Positions 44,050 to 52,807 of a DNA stretch of 64,000 bases are shown here, piece by piece; positions within the stretch are counted from its first letter, which is position 1; each line of letters begins with the position of its first letter. The notes below the pieces were generated by a model that was not told the origin of the DNA, searched no databases, and was given only the letters and a program-made list of their open reading frames with translations. The DNA comes from Euzebya sp. GTDB lineage: Bacteria > Actinomycetota > Nitriliruptoria > Euzebyales > Euzebyaceae. The stretch lies in the NCBI RefSeq assembly GCF_964222135.1, contig NZ_CAXQBR010000065.1, positions 62,001-126,000 of the forward strand, read 5' to 3'. The translations under genes were made by a program, and so were the position numbers.

Positions 44050-47000
44050 CTACAGCCCGGCCAGGGCGTCGTCCATCAGCTTGTCCTGCTCGAGGTCGTG
44101 GACGGTGTGGGACCCGGTCGCCGGGCTGGCGCTCTCGAAGCGCGTGGCCCGCTTGAGGACCACGTCCTCGCCGACGGCCTCGCAGGCGTTGTACAGGCGG
44201 CTGCCGACGAACGGCCACGGCCCCATGTTCTCCGGCTCGTCCTGGACCCACATGACGTCCTCGAGCTGCTCGAACCGCCCGAGCGCCTCCTCGAGCTGGC
44301 GCTGGGGGAAGGGGTACAGCTGCTCGAGGGAGATCACCTTCGCCGGCGCCTCGCGCTCGTCCCGCGCGGCGATCAGGTCGTGGCGGACCTTCCCGGAGCA
44401 CACCACGACGCGGCGGACCTCGTCGTCGGACGGTCCGCCGGCGTCGACCAGGACCTCGGCGAACGACCCGTCGGTGAAGTCGGCGGCGGCGGACTGCACG
44501 TGCTTGGCCCTCAGCATCGACTTCGGGCTGAAGACGACCAGCGGCTTGACCACGTCGCGGTGCATCTGGCGGCGCAGCAGGTGGAAGTGCTGGGCTGCGG
44601 TGGTGGGCTGGGCGACCTGGATGTTGTCCTGGGCGCACAGGGTCAGCCACCGCTCGATGCGGGCCGAGGAGTGCTCCGGTCCCTGCCCCTCGTAGCCGTG
44701 GGGGAGGAGGATGACCAGGCGGGACCGCTCACCCCACTTGTCCTCGGCCGCGGTGATGAACTGGTCGATGATGACCTGCGCGCCGTTCGAGAAGTCGCCG
44801 ACCTGCGCCTCCCACACCGTCAGCGCCTCGGGGCGGGCGACGGCGTAGCCGTACTCGAAGCCGAGGGCGCCGAACTCGTGCAGGGGGCTGTCGTAGATCA
44901 TGAACGCGCCCAGCTCGGTGCCGTCGAGCGGCTCGAGGTGGCGCAGCGGCAGGTGCTCCGACGCGTCGGTGTGGTCGACCAGCACCGAGTGGCGCTGGCT
45001 GAACGTCCCGCGACGGGAGTCCTGGCCGGCGAAGCGGACGGGCACGCCCTCCTGGAGCAGGGTGCCGAGGGCGAGCATCTCGGCCATCGGCCAGTCGACG
45101 GCGTCCTGTCCGAGCAGGTCGGCGCGCTTGGCCAGCATCTTGGCCAGCTTCGGGTGGGGCTGGAAGTCCTCGGGCCAGCTGGTCAGCGCCTTGGTGATGT
45201 GCTGCAGCCGGTCGAGGGACACGCCGGTGTCGACGTGGTCGAGGACGCCCTTCACCGTCGGAGGCGGGGGCAGCTCGTTCTCGGTCGGCTTGGACTCCCG
45301 CGTCTCGGTCAGCGCGCTCTCGAGCGTCTCGCGGAACTCCTCGAGGGCGGACTCGGCCTCCTCGAGGGTCAGGTCGCCGCGGTTGACGAGCTCCTCGGTG
45401 TAGACCTTCCGCACCGACCGGCGCTGCTCGATCGCCTCGTACATGATCGGCTGGGTGAACGCGGGCTCGTCGCCCTCGTTGTGGCCGTGCCGGCGGTAGC
45501 AGATCATGTCGACGACCACGTCGCGGCCGAAGCGCTGGCGGTACTCCATCGCCAGGCGGACCACCCGGACGCAGGCCTCGGGGTCGTCGCCGTTCACGTG
45601 GATGATCGGCGCGGACACCATCTTCGCGATGTCGGTGGCGTACTCGCTCGACCGGGAGTGGTGCGGCGCCGTGGTGAAGCCCAGCTGGTTGTTGACGATC
45701 AGGTGGATCGTCCCACCGGTCGCGTAGCCCTTCAGCTGGGACATGCCGAGGGTCTCCGCCACCACGCCCTGCCCGGCGAACGCCGCGTCGCCGTGGATGA
45801 GGATCGGCAGGACCGCGCCGAACCCCTCCTCGCCCAGCTGGTCCTGCTTCGCGCGGGCCATGCCCTCGACGACGGGGTCGACCGCCTCGAGGTGGCTGGG
45901 GTTGGCGGCCAGGGTGATCGGCAGCTCCCGCCCGCCGTCTGGGTGGTGGTGCACGCCGCGGGCGCCCAGGTGGTACTTGACGTCACCGGAGCCCTGCACG
46001 GTGTCGGGGCTGATGTCGCCCTCGAACTCGCTGAAGATCTTGTCGTAGGACTTGCCGAGGATGTTGGCGAGGACGTTCAGGCGGCCGCGGTGGGCCATGC
46101 CGATGACGGCCTCGGACAGCTCCTGCTCGACGGCGGTGGTCAGCAGCGCGTCGAGCATCGGGATCAGCGACTCCGAGCCCTCCAGGCTGAAGCGCTTCTG
46201 CCCCAGGTACTTGGTGCCGAGGAACCGCTCGAACGCCTCGGCCTCGTTGAGCATCGTCAGGATGCGCTTCTGGTCCTCCGACGACAGCTCGATCGACTTG
46301 CCCTCGAGCCGCTCCTGGAACCAGGTCTTCTGCTCGGGGTCGGAGATGTGCATGTACTCGATGCCCACCGTCCGGCAGTAGGCGTCGCGGAGGACCCCGA
46401 GGAGCCCGCCGAGCGCCATCCGGTCGCGGCCCGCGATGCCGTCGATGTGGAACTCGCGGTCGAGGTCCCAGATCGTCAGCCCGTACGTCGCGGGGTCGAG
46501 CTCGGGGTGCACCTTGCGGAAGGTGTGCTGCAGCGGGTTCAGGTTCGCGATCAGGTGCCCGCGGACGCGGTACATGTTCGTCAGCTTCTGCACCGCGATC
46601 TGCTTGGCCGCCCGCGCGGAGTCGTCGCGGATGACGCGGGAGGAGTTGTCGGTGCGCCACCGCACCGGCTCGTAGGGGATCTTCAGGGAGTCGAAGATCT
46701 CGTCGTAGAAGCCGTCCTCGCCGAGGAGGTTCGCCTCCATCGACCCGAGGAACATCCCCGACTCCGCGCCCTGGATCACGCGGTGGTCGTAGGTCGAGGT
46801 CATCGTGATGACCTTGCCGATCCCGAGGTCGGCCAGGGTCCGCGGGTCCGAGCCCTTGAACTGCGACGGGTAGTCGATCGCGCCGACGCCGATGATGGCC
46901 GACTGGCCCTTCATGAGCCGCGGGACGCTGCCGACGGTCCCGAGGCCCCCGGGGTTGGTGAGGGTCGCGGTCGTGCCCTCGAACATGTCGGGGGAGAGGT

Positions 47001-47697
47001 TGCCGCCGTGGACGCGCCGGATCATCTCCTCGTACGCCCGCCAGTACTCGGCGAAGCTCATCGCGTCGACGTCCTTGATGTTGGGCACGAGCAGGACGCG
47101 CCCGCCCTTCCGCTCGACGTCGACGGCCAGGCCCAGGTTGAGGTGCTCGGGTCGGTGGGCGTACGGCGTGCCGTCCGCGTCGACGTGGTAGCTGGTCTTC
47201 ATCGCCGGGTTGGCGACGATGGCCTTGACCATCGCCCAGCCGATGAGGTGGGTGAAGCTGACCTTGCCGCCCCGCGTCCGCCCGAGCTGGTTGTTGAGGA
47301 TCCGGCGGTTGACTTCGAGGAGCTTGGCCGGCACCTCCCGCAGCGACGTCGCCGTCGGCACGGTCAGCGACGTCTCCATGTTCTCGGCGATCGCGGCCGC
47401 GACGCCGCGGAGCTTCACCGCCCCGTCCGGGATCTCCACCTCCGGGGCCGGCTCAGGGGCCTCGGAGGGCGCCTCGGCGACCGCGGTCGCGCCACCGGAC
47501 CCGTTGCCGGACGCGCCGTTGGCGCGGCTGGCCGGGTGCGGGGAGGTGGCGGTCGGCGTCCGGCCGTGCGGCGGCACGTAGTCGGAGAAGAAGTCGTGCC
47601 ACGACTCGGGCACGCTCGACGGGTCGGTGAGGAAGTCCCGGTAGAGCTCCTCGACGATCCAGGCGTTGGCGCCGAAGGTGGTTGGTGACTCGGCCAT
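44050..47697 (-). CDS. kgd: Multifunctional 2-oxoglutarate dehydrogenase E1/E2 (Kgd/OdhA)
   Basis: A 1215-residue actinobacterial fusion. Residues 1-35 form the N-terminal helix segment seen in Kgd (FGANAWIVEELYRDFL), followed by a Ser/Ala/Pro linker. The succinyl-transferase E2-like domain lies at about 100-330 with the catalytic TYDHRVIQGAESG. The ThDP-dependent E1 domain fills the remainder (IGMAHRGRLNVL, GDAAFAGQGVV, RRHGHNEGDEPAFTQP). There is no lipoyl domain, so it depends on a separate acetyl/succinyl carrier, as in mycobacteria and corynebacteria. It runs the TCA step 2-oxoglutarate to succinyl-CoA. Those relatives are controlled by the FHA protein GarA/OdhI, not seen here. Confidence 0.97.
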   Translation of the reverse strand: MAESPTTFGANAWIVEELYRDFLTDPSSVPESWHDFFSDYVPPHGRTPTATSPHPASRANGASGNGSGGATAVAEAPSEAPEPAPEVEIPDGAVKLRGVAAAIAENMETSLTVPTATSLREVPAKLLEVNRRILNNQLGRTRGGKVSFTHLIGWAMVKAIVANPAMKTSYHVDADGTPYAHRPEHLNLGLAVDVERKGGRVLLVPNIKDVDAMSFAEYWRAYEEMIRRVHGGNLSPDMFEGTTATLTNPGGLGTVGSVPRLMKGQSAIIGVGAIDYPSQFKGSDPRTLADLGIGKVITMTSTYDHRVIQGAESGMFLGSMEANLLGEDGFYDEIFDSLKIPYEPVRWRTDNSSRVIRDDSARAAKQIAVQKLTNMYRVRGHLIANLNPLQHTFRKVHPELDPATYGLTIWDLDREFHIDGIAGRDRMALGGLLGVLRDAYCRTVGIEYMHISDPEQKTWFQERLEGKSIELSSEDQKRILTMLNEAEAFERFLGTKYLGQKRFSLEGSESLIPMLDALLTTAVEQELSEAVIGMAHRGRLNVLANILGKSYDKIFSEFEGDISPDTVQGSGDVKYHLGARGVHHHPDGGRELPITLAANPSHLEAVDPVVEGMARAKQDQLGEEGFGAVLPILIHGDAAFAGQGVVAETLGMSQLKGYATGGTIHLIVNNQLGFTTAPHHSRSSEYATDIAKMVSAPIIHVNGDDPEACVRVVRLAMEYRQRFGRDVVVDMICYRRHGHNEGDEPAFTQPIMYEAIEQRRSVRKVYTEELVNRGDLTLEEAESALEEFRETLESALTETRESKPTENELPPPPTVKGVLDHVDTGVSLDRLQHITKALTSWPEDFQPHPKLAKMLAKRADLLGQDAVDWPMAEMLALGTLLQEGVPVRFAGQDSRRGTFSQRHSVLVDHTDASEHLPLRHLEPLDGTELGAFMIYDSPLHEFGALGFEYGYAVARPEALTVWEAQVGDFSNGAQVIIDQFITAAEDKWGERSRLVILLPHGYEGQGPEHSSARIERWLTLCAQDNIQVAQPTTAAQHFHLLRRQMHRDVVKPLVVFSPKSMLRAKHVQSAAADFTDGSFAEVLVDAGGPSDDEVRRVVVCSGKVRHDLIAARDEREAPAKVISLEQLYPFPQRQLEEALGRFEQLEDVMWVQDEPENMGPWPFVGSRLYNACEAVGEDVVLKRATRFESASPATGSHTVHDLEQDKLMDDALAGL

Positions 47698-47852
47698 GGG
47701 GGTGGCTCACCCTTGCAGATGGGGTTGGCGGACGACGCCGCATGGTATCGGTCCTGTCCCGCGCAGCGCCGGGCCCGCAGGGGCCCACGCACCCCCTACC
47801 CGGTGCGGCGGAGCGGTAGCCTCCGCTGGTCCGCACGGCCCGAGGAGCTGCT

Positions 47853-48488
47853 GTGACCGCCACACCGCCGGGGTACGACCCCTCCGCCGGGTTCCCGAGC
47901 CCGGCGCCACCCGCTCCCGGTCGCCCACCGGGGTCGACGGCGATCCGCGTCGGCGTCGTCCTCATGGTGCTCGCCGTGGTCGGCGGCGTGGCCCTCGTGG
48001 TGGTGTCGCTCACCTCGTTGGTCGGCCAGCAGGCGCCGCAGGAGGTCGACGGGTCCGCCGTGGTGGACGGGGAGGAGGGGGACCAGTTCGTCCTCTACCG
48101 CGTCGACGGCGCCGAGACCCCGGTCGACTGCCGCGTGACCGGCCCCGACGAGCAGCCGGTCGGGCTGAGCCCGCCGTTCGGGTCGAGCACCCTCACGCTG
48201 TCCGACACCACCTACTCCGCGGTGCGGACCTTCGAGCTCGTCGCCGACGGCCGCCACACCGTCTCGTGCAGCGATGCCGCCGGACGCCTCGCGGTGGGCC
48301 CGGAGTTCCCCCTCTTCCGCAGCCTCGGCCTGGTCTTCCTCGGCGTCTTCGGCGGCGGCGGCACCTTCGTCGTCGGCCTCGTCGTGCTGATCATCGGCAT
48401 CGTCCGGCGCTCGAGCGCGCGGCGGACGCCGCCGGCGTGGCAGGGCGGGCCGCCGGCCGGGCCGTACGGGGGATCCTGGCCGACCTGA
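47853..48488 (+). CDS. Membrane protein with two transmembrane segments, 211 residues
   Basis: A 211-residue protein. A Pro-rich cytosolic N-terminus (about 1-28) is followed by a membrane segment (about 32-53), an extracytoplasmic domain of about 95 residues with two Cys (DCRVTG and VSCSDA) that could form a disulfide, a second membrane segment (about 158-184) and a basic Pro/Gly tail. No function is recognised. TAGCCT at 47817-47822 may be its -10 box, and GAGGAG lies about 7 nt before the GTG. It is divergent from kgd with 155 bp between starts. Confidence 0.75.
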   Translation: MTATPPGYDPSAGFPSPAPPAPGRPPGSTAIRVGVVLMVLAVVGGVALVVVSLTSLVGQQAPQEVDGSAVVDGEEGDQFVLYRVDGAETPVDCRVTGPDEQPVGLSPPFGSSTLTLSDTTYSAVRTFELVADGRHTVSCSDAAGRLAVGPEFPLFRSLGLVFLGVFGGGGTFVVGLVVLIIGIVRRSSARRTPPAWQGGPPAGPYGGSWPT

Positions 48489-48494
48489 CCGGCG

Positions 48495-49733
48495 TCATCC
48501 GGTGCGGTGCGCCCGCACCCAGGCCGCCATCGCGATGCCGCTCGCCACGCCGGCGTTGATCGAGCGGGTGGACCCGAACTGGGGGATGTGGAGGATCACG
48601 TCGACCGCGGCCTTCGCGGCCGGCGTCAGGCCCGGTCCCTCCTGGCCCATCACCAGCACCGCGCGCTCCGGCGGCGGGTGGTCGAAGATCGACACCGACC
48701 CCGGCAGGTTGTCGATGCCGATCAGCGGCAACCCCTCGCCGGCGGCCCACGCCACCAGGGCGTCGGTGTCGTCGTGGTGGCGGATGTCGAGGTAGCGGTC
48801 GGTGACCATCGCCCCCCGGCGGTTCCAGCTGCGCCGGCCGACGATGTGGACGCCGGCGGCGCCGAAGGCGTTCGCGGTGCGCACGACGGTCCCGATGTTG
48901 CCGTCCTGGCGCCAGTTCTCGATCGCGACGTGGAACGGGTTCGCCGTGGCGGCCAGGTCGGCGACGATCGCCTCGTGGCGCCACCACCGGTACCGGTCCG
49001 CCACGTTGCGGCGGTCGCCCTCGGCCAGCAGCACCGGGTCGTAGCGGTCGTCGTCCGGCCACGGACGGGGGTGCGGGCCGACGCCGACGTCGGCGTCGCG
49101 CTCGTCCCGTCGCATCCGCATCGCGTCGACGTCCCACTCGTCGGCCACGACCCCCCACCCGTAGACGTCGTCGACGCCCACGCCGTCGACCCAGCGGTGC
49201 TGGCGCTGGCGGACCTCCCGCCGCAGGCCGAGGGCGCGGGCGACCGCGCGGGTGTCGGCGTCGGCGCCGACGGTCTCCACGTGGACCTTCCGCAAGCCCC
49301 ACCCGCCGTCCGCCGCCGGGCGGAGGGCGGTGGACAGCAGGTGGGTGACGGCCTCGTCGGCCAGTCCGCGCCGGGCGTGGTCGCGGGCGACCCACCAGCG
49401 CGCACCGGCGCTCGCCGTCGGGGGATCGAGGTCCTGGACGCCGATCACGCCGACCAGCTCGCCGGTCGCCCGCTCGACCACGCCGAGGACGGGACGGGCC
49501 GTGGCCCCCGTCACCCCGATCGCCCCGGTCTCCTCGGTCACCCACGTCGTCCACGGCAGCAGGTGGTCGCGATCGGCGTCGACCAGCGCGGCGTGGTCGG
49601 CGGCGTCGTCGGACCCCAGCACGCGGAGGACCAGCCGCGGGGTCTCGATGGGCCCGAGCCACGTCGCCGGCGGGGTCCACGGTCGCGGCCGCGCTCGCGC
49701 GCGTCGTCGTCGTGGCAGGTCCATCGCGGCCAT
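48495..49733 (-). CDS. GNAT acetyltransferase fused to SpoU/TrmH-family RNA methyltransferase
   Basis: A 412-residue fusion. Residues about 25-205 resemble a RimJ/RimL-type GNAT domain (ETPRLVLRVLGSDDAADHAALV, ARWWVARDHARRGLADEAVTHLL). Residues about 250-412 are a SpoU methyltransferase with the deep-knot motifs NWRQDGNIGTVVRTANAFGA, LVMGQEGPGL and IPQFGSTRSINAGVASGIAM. The second part should 2'-O-methylate a tRNA or rRNA nucleotide; the first would acetylate a protein terminus or small molecule. The joining is unusual (see findings). The first ATG at 49733 or the one three codons later could be used; a basic N-terminal stretch (PRRRRARARPRP) follows either way. Confidence 0.87.
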   Translation of the reverse strand: MAAMDLPRRRRARARPRPWTPPATWLGPIETPRLVLRVLGSDDAADHAALVDADRDHLLPWTTWVTEETGAIGVTGATARPVLGVVERATGELVGVIGVQDLDPPTASAGARWWVARDHARRGLADEAVTHLLSTALRPAADGGWGLRKVHVETVGADADTRAVARALGLRREVRQRQHRWVDGVGVDDVYGWGVVADEWDVDAMRMRRDERDADVGVGPHPRPWPDDDRYDPVLLAEGDRRNVADRYRWWRHEAIVADLAATANPFHVAIENWRQDGNIGTVVRTANAFGAAGVHIVGRRSWNRRGAMVTDRYLDIRHHDDTDALVAWAAGEGLPLIGIDNLPGSVSIFDHPPPERAVLVMGQEGPGLTPAAKAAVDVILHIPQFGSTRSINAGVASGIAMAAWVRAHRTG

Positions 49734-49775
49734 CCTGGCCGACCGGGCCGTCGTGGCAACCCACCCCTCCCCCTT

Positions 49776-49980
49776 GATGGATTCGACAACGTCGGGTGCG
49801 GCTCACGCGGATGGATTCGACATCCTCCGGATCGGGAGGGTGGGGCTGGTGGGGCGTGAGAGGGCACAGGCGGTCAGCGTGCGCTGGTGGGGCTGGACCG
49901 AGACGCCGTCGGGTGTCGATTCCATCCCCGGTGCATGACCCGGACCGGTCCGGAGGGGCATGGAGATGTCGATTCCATCC
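49776..49980. promoter_or_regulatory. Four operator-like copies of GATGGATTCGACA in a divergent promoter region
   Basis: GATGGATTCGACA occurs at 49776-49788 and, extended to GGATGGATTCGACATCC, at 49809-49825. Its near-exact reverse complement TGTCGATTCCATCC occurs at 49914-49927 and, as ATGTCGATTCCATCC, at 49966-49980. Between these the flanking GATGACCCGG-type sequence is also repeated. The region (49734-50017) separates divergent genes and is otherwise non-coding. Regularly repeated, palindromic copies suggest binding sites for a regulator, which is not identifiable here. Confidence 0.55.
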
Positions 49981-50017
49981 GCTGGGGATGACCCGGCGTG
50001 GCACTACGGTGGTGGGG

Positions 50018-51469
50018 ATGCAGTCCGCCCGCTCAGGATCGTGGTTCGCCCGCTGGCGGCCGGAGATCGTGCTGGTCGCGCTCGTGCTGGTGGTGGCGGG
50101 GCCGATCGTGCAGATCCTGATGGCCCACCAGGCCTCGCGGCTGGCGTTCACGTCGGCGGTGTGGGACCGCGCGACCGTGCAGATCGACGCCTACGAGGCC
50201 ATCCTCAGCGTCGACTACGCCGAGCGGGCCGGACACCTCTACTCCGACAAGGCGCCCGGGCAGCCCTTCCTGGCCGCCCCGTTCTACGGGCTGGCGCGGG
50301 CCGTCGGCGCCGAGCCGGGCGAGGTCGACCGGCCCTTCGACAACTACACCCTCTGGTGGACCTCCCTGTGGTCCGCGACCATCCCCGCGGCGGCGCTGGC
50401 GGTGATGATGCGCCGGTTCGCCCTGCGGGTGACCCGGGATCCGCGGGCGGCGACCGCGGCGGCGGCGACCGTCGCCCTCGGCACGCTGCTGCTGCCCTTC
50501 GCGACCGTCCTGTTCAGCCACGTCCTCGCCGCGGCGCTCGGCTTCGGCGCCTACCTGGCCGCCCGCGACCCCGACGCGCCACCCCTCCGCCTGGCCGCGG
50601 CGGGCCTGCTCGGCGGGTTGGCCGTCGTCACCGAGTACACCACCGGCATCGTCGTGGTGGTCGTCGGCGTGCTCGTCCTGGTGCGCCACCGCGGCGGGGT
50701 GCTCGCCTACGTCGCCGGCGGCCTGCCGGCGGTGGCGGTGCTCGCGGTCTACAACGCCGTCGCGTGGGGGTCGCCGACGGAGTTCAGCTACGACAACTCC
50801 GGCTCGTTCGGGGAGTTCCACGCCCAGGGGCTCTTCGGGATCTCCCCGCCGGACCCCCAGCTGACCGCACAGGTGCTGTTCGGCGAGCGCGGGCTGCTCA
50901 CCCTCACCCCCATCGTGCTGGTCGGCGTGTTCGGGCTCGTGCGGCTGGCCAGCGAGCGGCGCACCCGGGAGGTCGGTGTGGTCGGGCTGGTGGTCCTCGC
51001 CGCCTTCACCGCCATCCAGGGCGGCTGGTTCAGCGTGACCGCCGGGGCGTCGCCCGGGCCCCGCTACGTCGTCCCGGCCATCCCCTTCGTCGCCGTCGGC
51101 GTGGCCAGGGCGTGGCGGTGGAGCCGCGCGACGGTCGTCATCGCCGGCGTCCTCGGGGCGATCCCGATGCTGATGGCGATCGCCACCAACCCGCTGGCCC
51201 AGCCGACGGAGACCTTCACCGCCGGGCACTGGGCCTGGCGGATGCTCGAGGGCCGCTGGGGCGACACGCTGCTCACGCCGTACCTGCCGGCCCCGTGGGC
51301 GCACCTGGTCCAGCTGGGTGTCGCGCTCGCGCTGCTCGCGGCGCTGTGCTGGGTGACGGTGCGCCAGCTCCCCCGCGCGGTGACCGCACCGGCCACGCTG
51401 CCGGCCGAGGACGACGACGGGGCCGCCGTGGACGTCCGCGTCGACGCGGGCGAGCCCGACCGCCGCTGA
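50018..51469 (+). CDS. Polytopic membrane protein, possible glycosyltransferase of the GT-C type
   Basis: A 483-residue protein with about ten to eleven hydrophobic segments. Its layout, a first membrane helix followed by a large polar loop (FTSAVWDRATVQIDAYEAI, HLYSDKAPGQPFLAAPF), resembles GT-C glycosyltransferases that use polyprenyl-phosphate sugars, but a catalytic Asp motif cannot be assigned with confidence. Family is therefore tentative. TACGGT at 50005-50010 ends 7 nt before the ATG, fitting a leaderless start, and it lies beside the four operator-like repeats. The C-terminus is an acidic tail. Confidence 0.65.
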   Translation: MQSARSGSWFARWRPEIVLVALVLVVAGPIVQILMAHQASRLAFTSAVWDRATVQIDAYEAILSVDYAERAGHLYSDKAPGQPFLAAPFYGLARAVGAEPGEVDRPFDNYTLWWTSLWSATIPAAALAVMMRRFALRVTRDPRAATAAAATVALGTLLLPFATVLFSHVLAAALGFGAYLAARDPDAPPLRLAAAGLLGGLAVVTEYTTGIVVVVVGVLVLVRHRGGVLAYVAGGLPAVAVLAVYNAVAWGSPTEFSYDNSGSFGEFHAQGLFGISPPDPQLTAQVLFGERGLLTLTPIVLVGVFGLVRLASERRTREVGVVGLVVLAAFTAIQGGWFSVTAGASPGPRYVVPAIPFVAVGVARAWRWSRATVVIAGVLGAIPMLMAIATNPLAQPTETFTAGHWAWRMLEGRWGDTLLTPYLPAPWAHLVQLGVALALLAALCWVTVRQLPRAVTAPATLPAEDDDGAAVDVRVDAGEPDRR

Positions 51470-51485
51470 CCGGCCAGCGGAGGGC

Positions 51486-52367
51486 TCAGCCCTCGGCGTC
51501 GAGCCGGGCGAGGAGCGCGTCGGCCAGCCGCGCGGGTGCGGCGCCGCCATGGGCGAGGAAGAGGCTGGGCTCGGTGAGCTCGAGCTCGAGCAGCACAGGT
51601 CCCCGGTCGGTGTGCAGCAGGTCGACGCGGGCGTACAGCGGCTCGCCCAGGGACGTCGGCATGGCTGCGAGGACCGCGTCGGCGACGTCTCGCTCGGCCT
51701 CGGAGGGGATCAGCGGCTCGATCGTCTCCGGCGCGAACAGCCCGGTCGTCGGCGCCGCGCCCAGCTCGAGGAGGGGGCCCTTCCGCACCGCGTGGGAGAA
51801 CGTCCCGCCGACGATCACCATCGCGGTCTCGCCCCGCTCGTCGACTGAGTCCACGTAGGGCTGGATCATCACCGTCCGGCCGCTCTCGAGCAGCCGCTGG
51901 GCGTGTCCCACGGCCTGCATGCCGTGGGTGCGCGCGTCATAGCGGGCCGTCTCGCGCGATCCCGCCGAGATCGTCGGCTTCACGACGAACTGGCCCTCGG
52001 TGGGCAGGCGCAGGTAGCCGCCGGGCTGGACGAAGCGGGTCGGCACCGTCGGCACGCCGCCGGACGCGAGGACCCCCAGGTACCCCTTGTCGAGGTTCCA
52101 GCGCACCAGCCGCGGCGGGTTCAGCACCGTCGTCTGCGGCTCCACCTCCTCGAGCCACGCCTCGAAGTCCGCGTGCCGCTCGGCGTAGTCCCACGTCTCG
52201 CGGATCACGACCGCGTCGAAGGACCCCCAGCGGACCGACGGGTCGTCCCACACCGTGGGGACGCCGACGATGCCCCGCTCACCGAGCGCGGGGAGGAGCA
52301 GGCGGTCGTCGTCGTCGAGGTCGGGGAACTCCGCGCAGGTCGCGAGGGCGATGCGGCGGTCGGCCAT
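51486..52367 (-). CDS. ATP-grasp family protein
   Basis: A 293-residue protein with the ATP-grasp layout: an N-terminal part with FDAVVIRETWDYAERHADFEAWL, a central ATP-binding segment (GQFVVKPTISAGSRET), MIQPYVDSVDERGETAMVIV and the metal-binding LLELELTEPSLFL near the C-terminus. It resembles the RimK/glutathione-synthetase-like or DUF-type hypotheticals seen widely in actinobacteria. The ligated substrates are unknown. Its start overlaps the stop of the DoxX-like gene by ATGA, so it is part of a three-gene operon. Confidence 0.85.
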   Translation of the reverse strand: MADRRIALATCAEFPDLDDDDRLLLPALGERGIVGVPTVWDDPSVRWGSFDAVVIRETWDYAERHADFEAWLEEVEPQTTVLNPPRLVRWNLDKGYLGVLASGGVPTVPTRFVQPGGYLRLPTEGQFVVKPTISAGSRETARYDARTHGMQAVGHAQRLLESGRTVMIQPYVDSVDERGETAMVIVGGTFSHAVRKGPLLELGAAPTTGLFAPETIEPLIPSEAERDVADAVLAAMPTSLGEPLYARVDLLHTDRGPVLLELELTEPSLFLAHGGAAPARLADALLARLDAEG

Positions 52368-52807
52368 CAGCTGTCCCCCCGGCCGGGCCCGTCCAGCCGC
52401 GACACGGACAGCGCCCAGCCGATCAGGGGGATCTGGAGGGGCACCCGGAGCCAGGCCGCCGTCGACGACCCCGCCCAGCCCTGCAGGCCGGGGTAGCCGC
52501 CGCGGAGCGCGGCGTCGACGTTGGCGGGCAGCACCAGGACCAGCAGCGCGGCGGTGAACCGACCGCCGACGCGTCGAGTCGCCGGGACCGCGACCAACGC
52601 GCCCGCGACGATCTCGGCCACCCCGCTCGCGTAGGTCAGCGGCCGTCGCCATCCGGCCGGCAGCACCCGCGGGATGATCCGGTCGAAGGGCTGGGGTGCC
52701 ACGAGGTGCAGGACGCCGACCGACAGCATCACCGCAGCCAGCAGTGGGGCGCTCCAGGACCCCTCCGCCGGTGTGTGCGGCGCCAGCCGCACGTGGACGG
52801 GTGTCAC
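52367..52807 (-). CDS. DoxX-like membrane protein
   Basis: A 146-residue protein with about four hydrophobic segments. The stretch IIPRVLPAGWRRPLTYASGVAEIVAGALV is characteristic of the DoxX/DoxX-like family. These small quinone-linked or redox-associated membrane proteins are often annotated but poorly understood. Its GTG overlaps the stop of the M20 gene (GTGA), and its stop overlaps the start of the ATP-grasp gene (ATGA), so it is central to a tightly coupled operon. Confidence 0.82.
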   Translation of the reverse strand: MTPVHVRLAPHTPAEGSWSAPLLAAVMLSVGVLHLVAPQPFDRIIPRVLPAGWRRPLTYASGVAEIVAGALVAVPATRRVGGRFTAALLVLVLPANVDAALRGGYPGLQGWAGSSTAAWLRVPLQIPLIGWALSVSRLDGPGRGDS

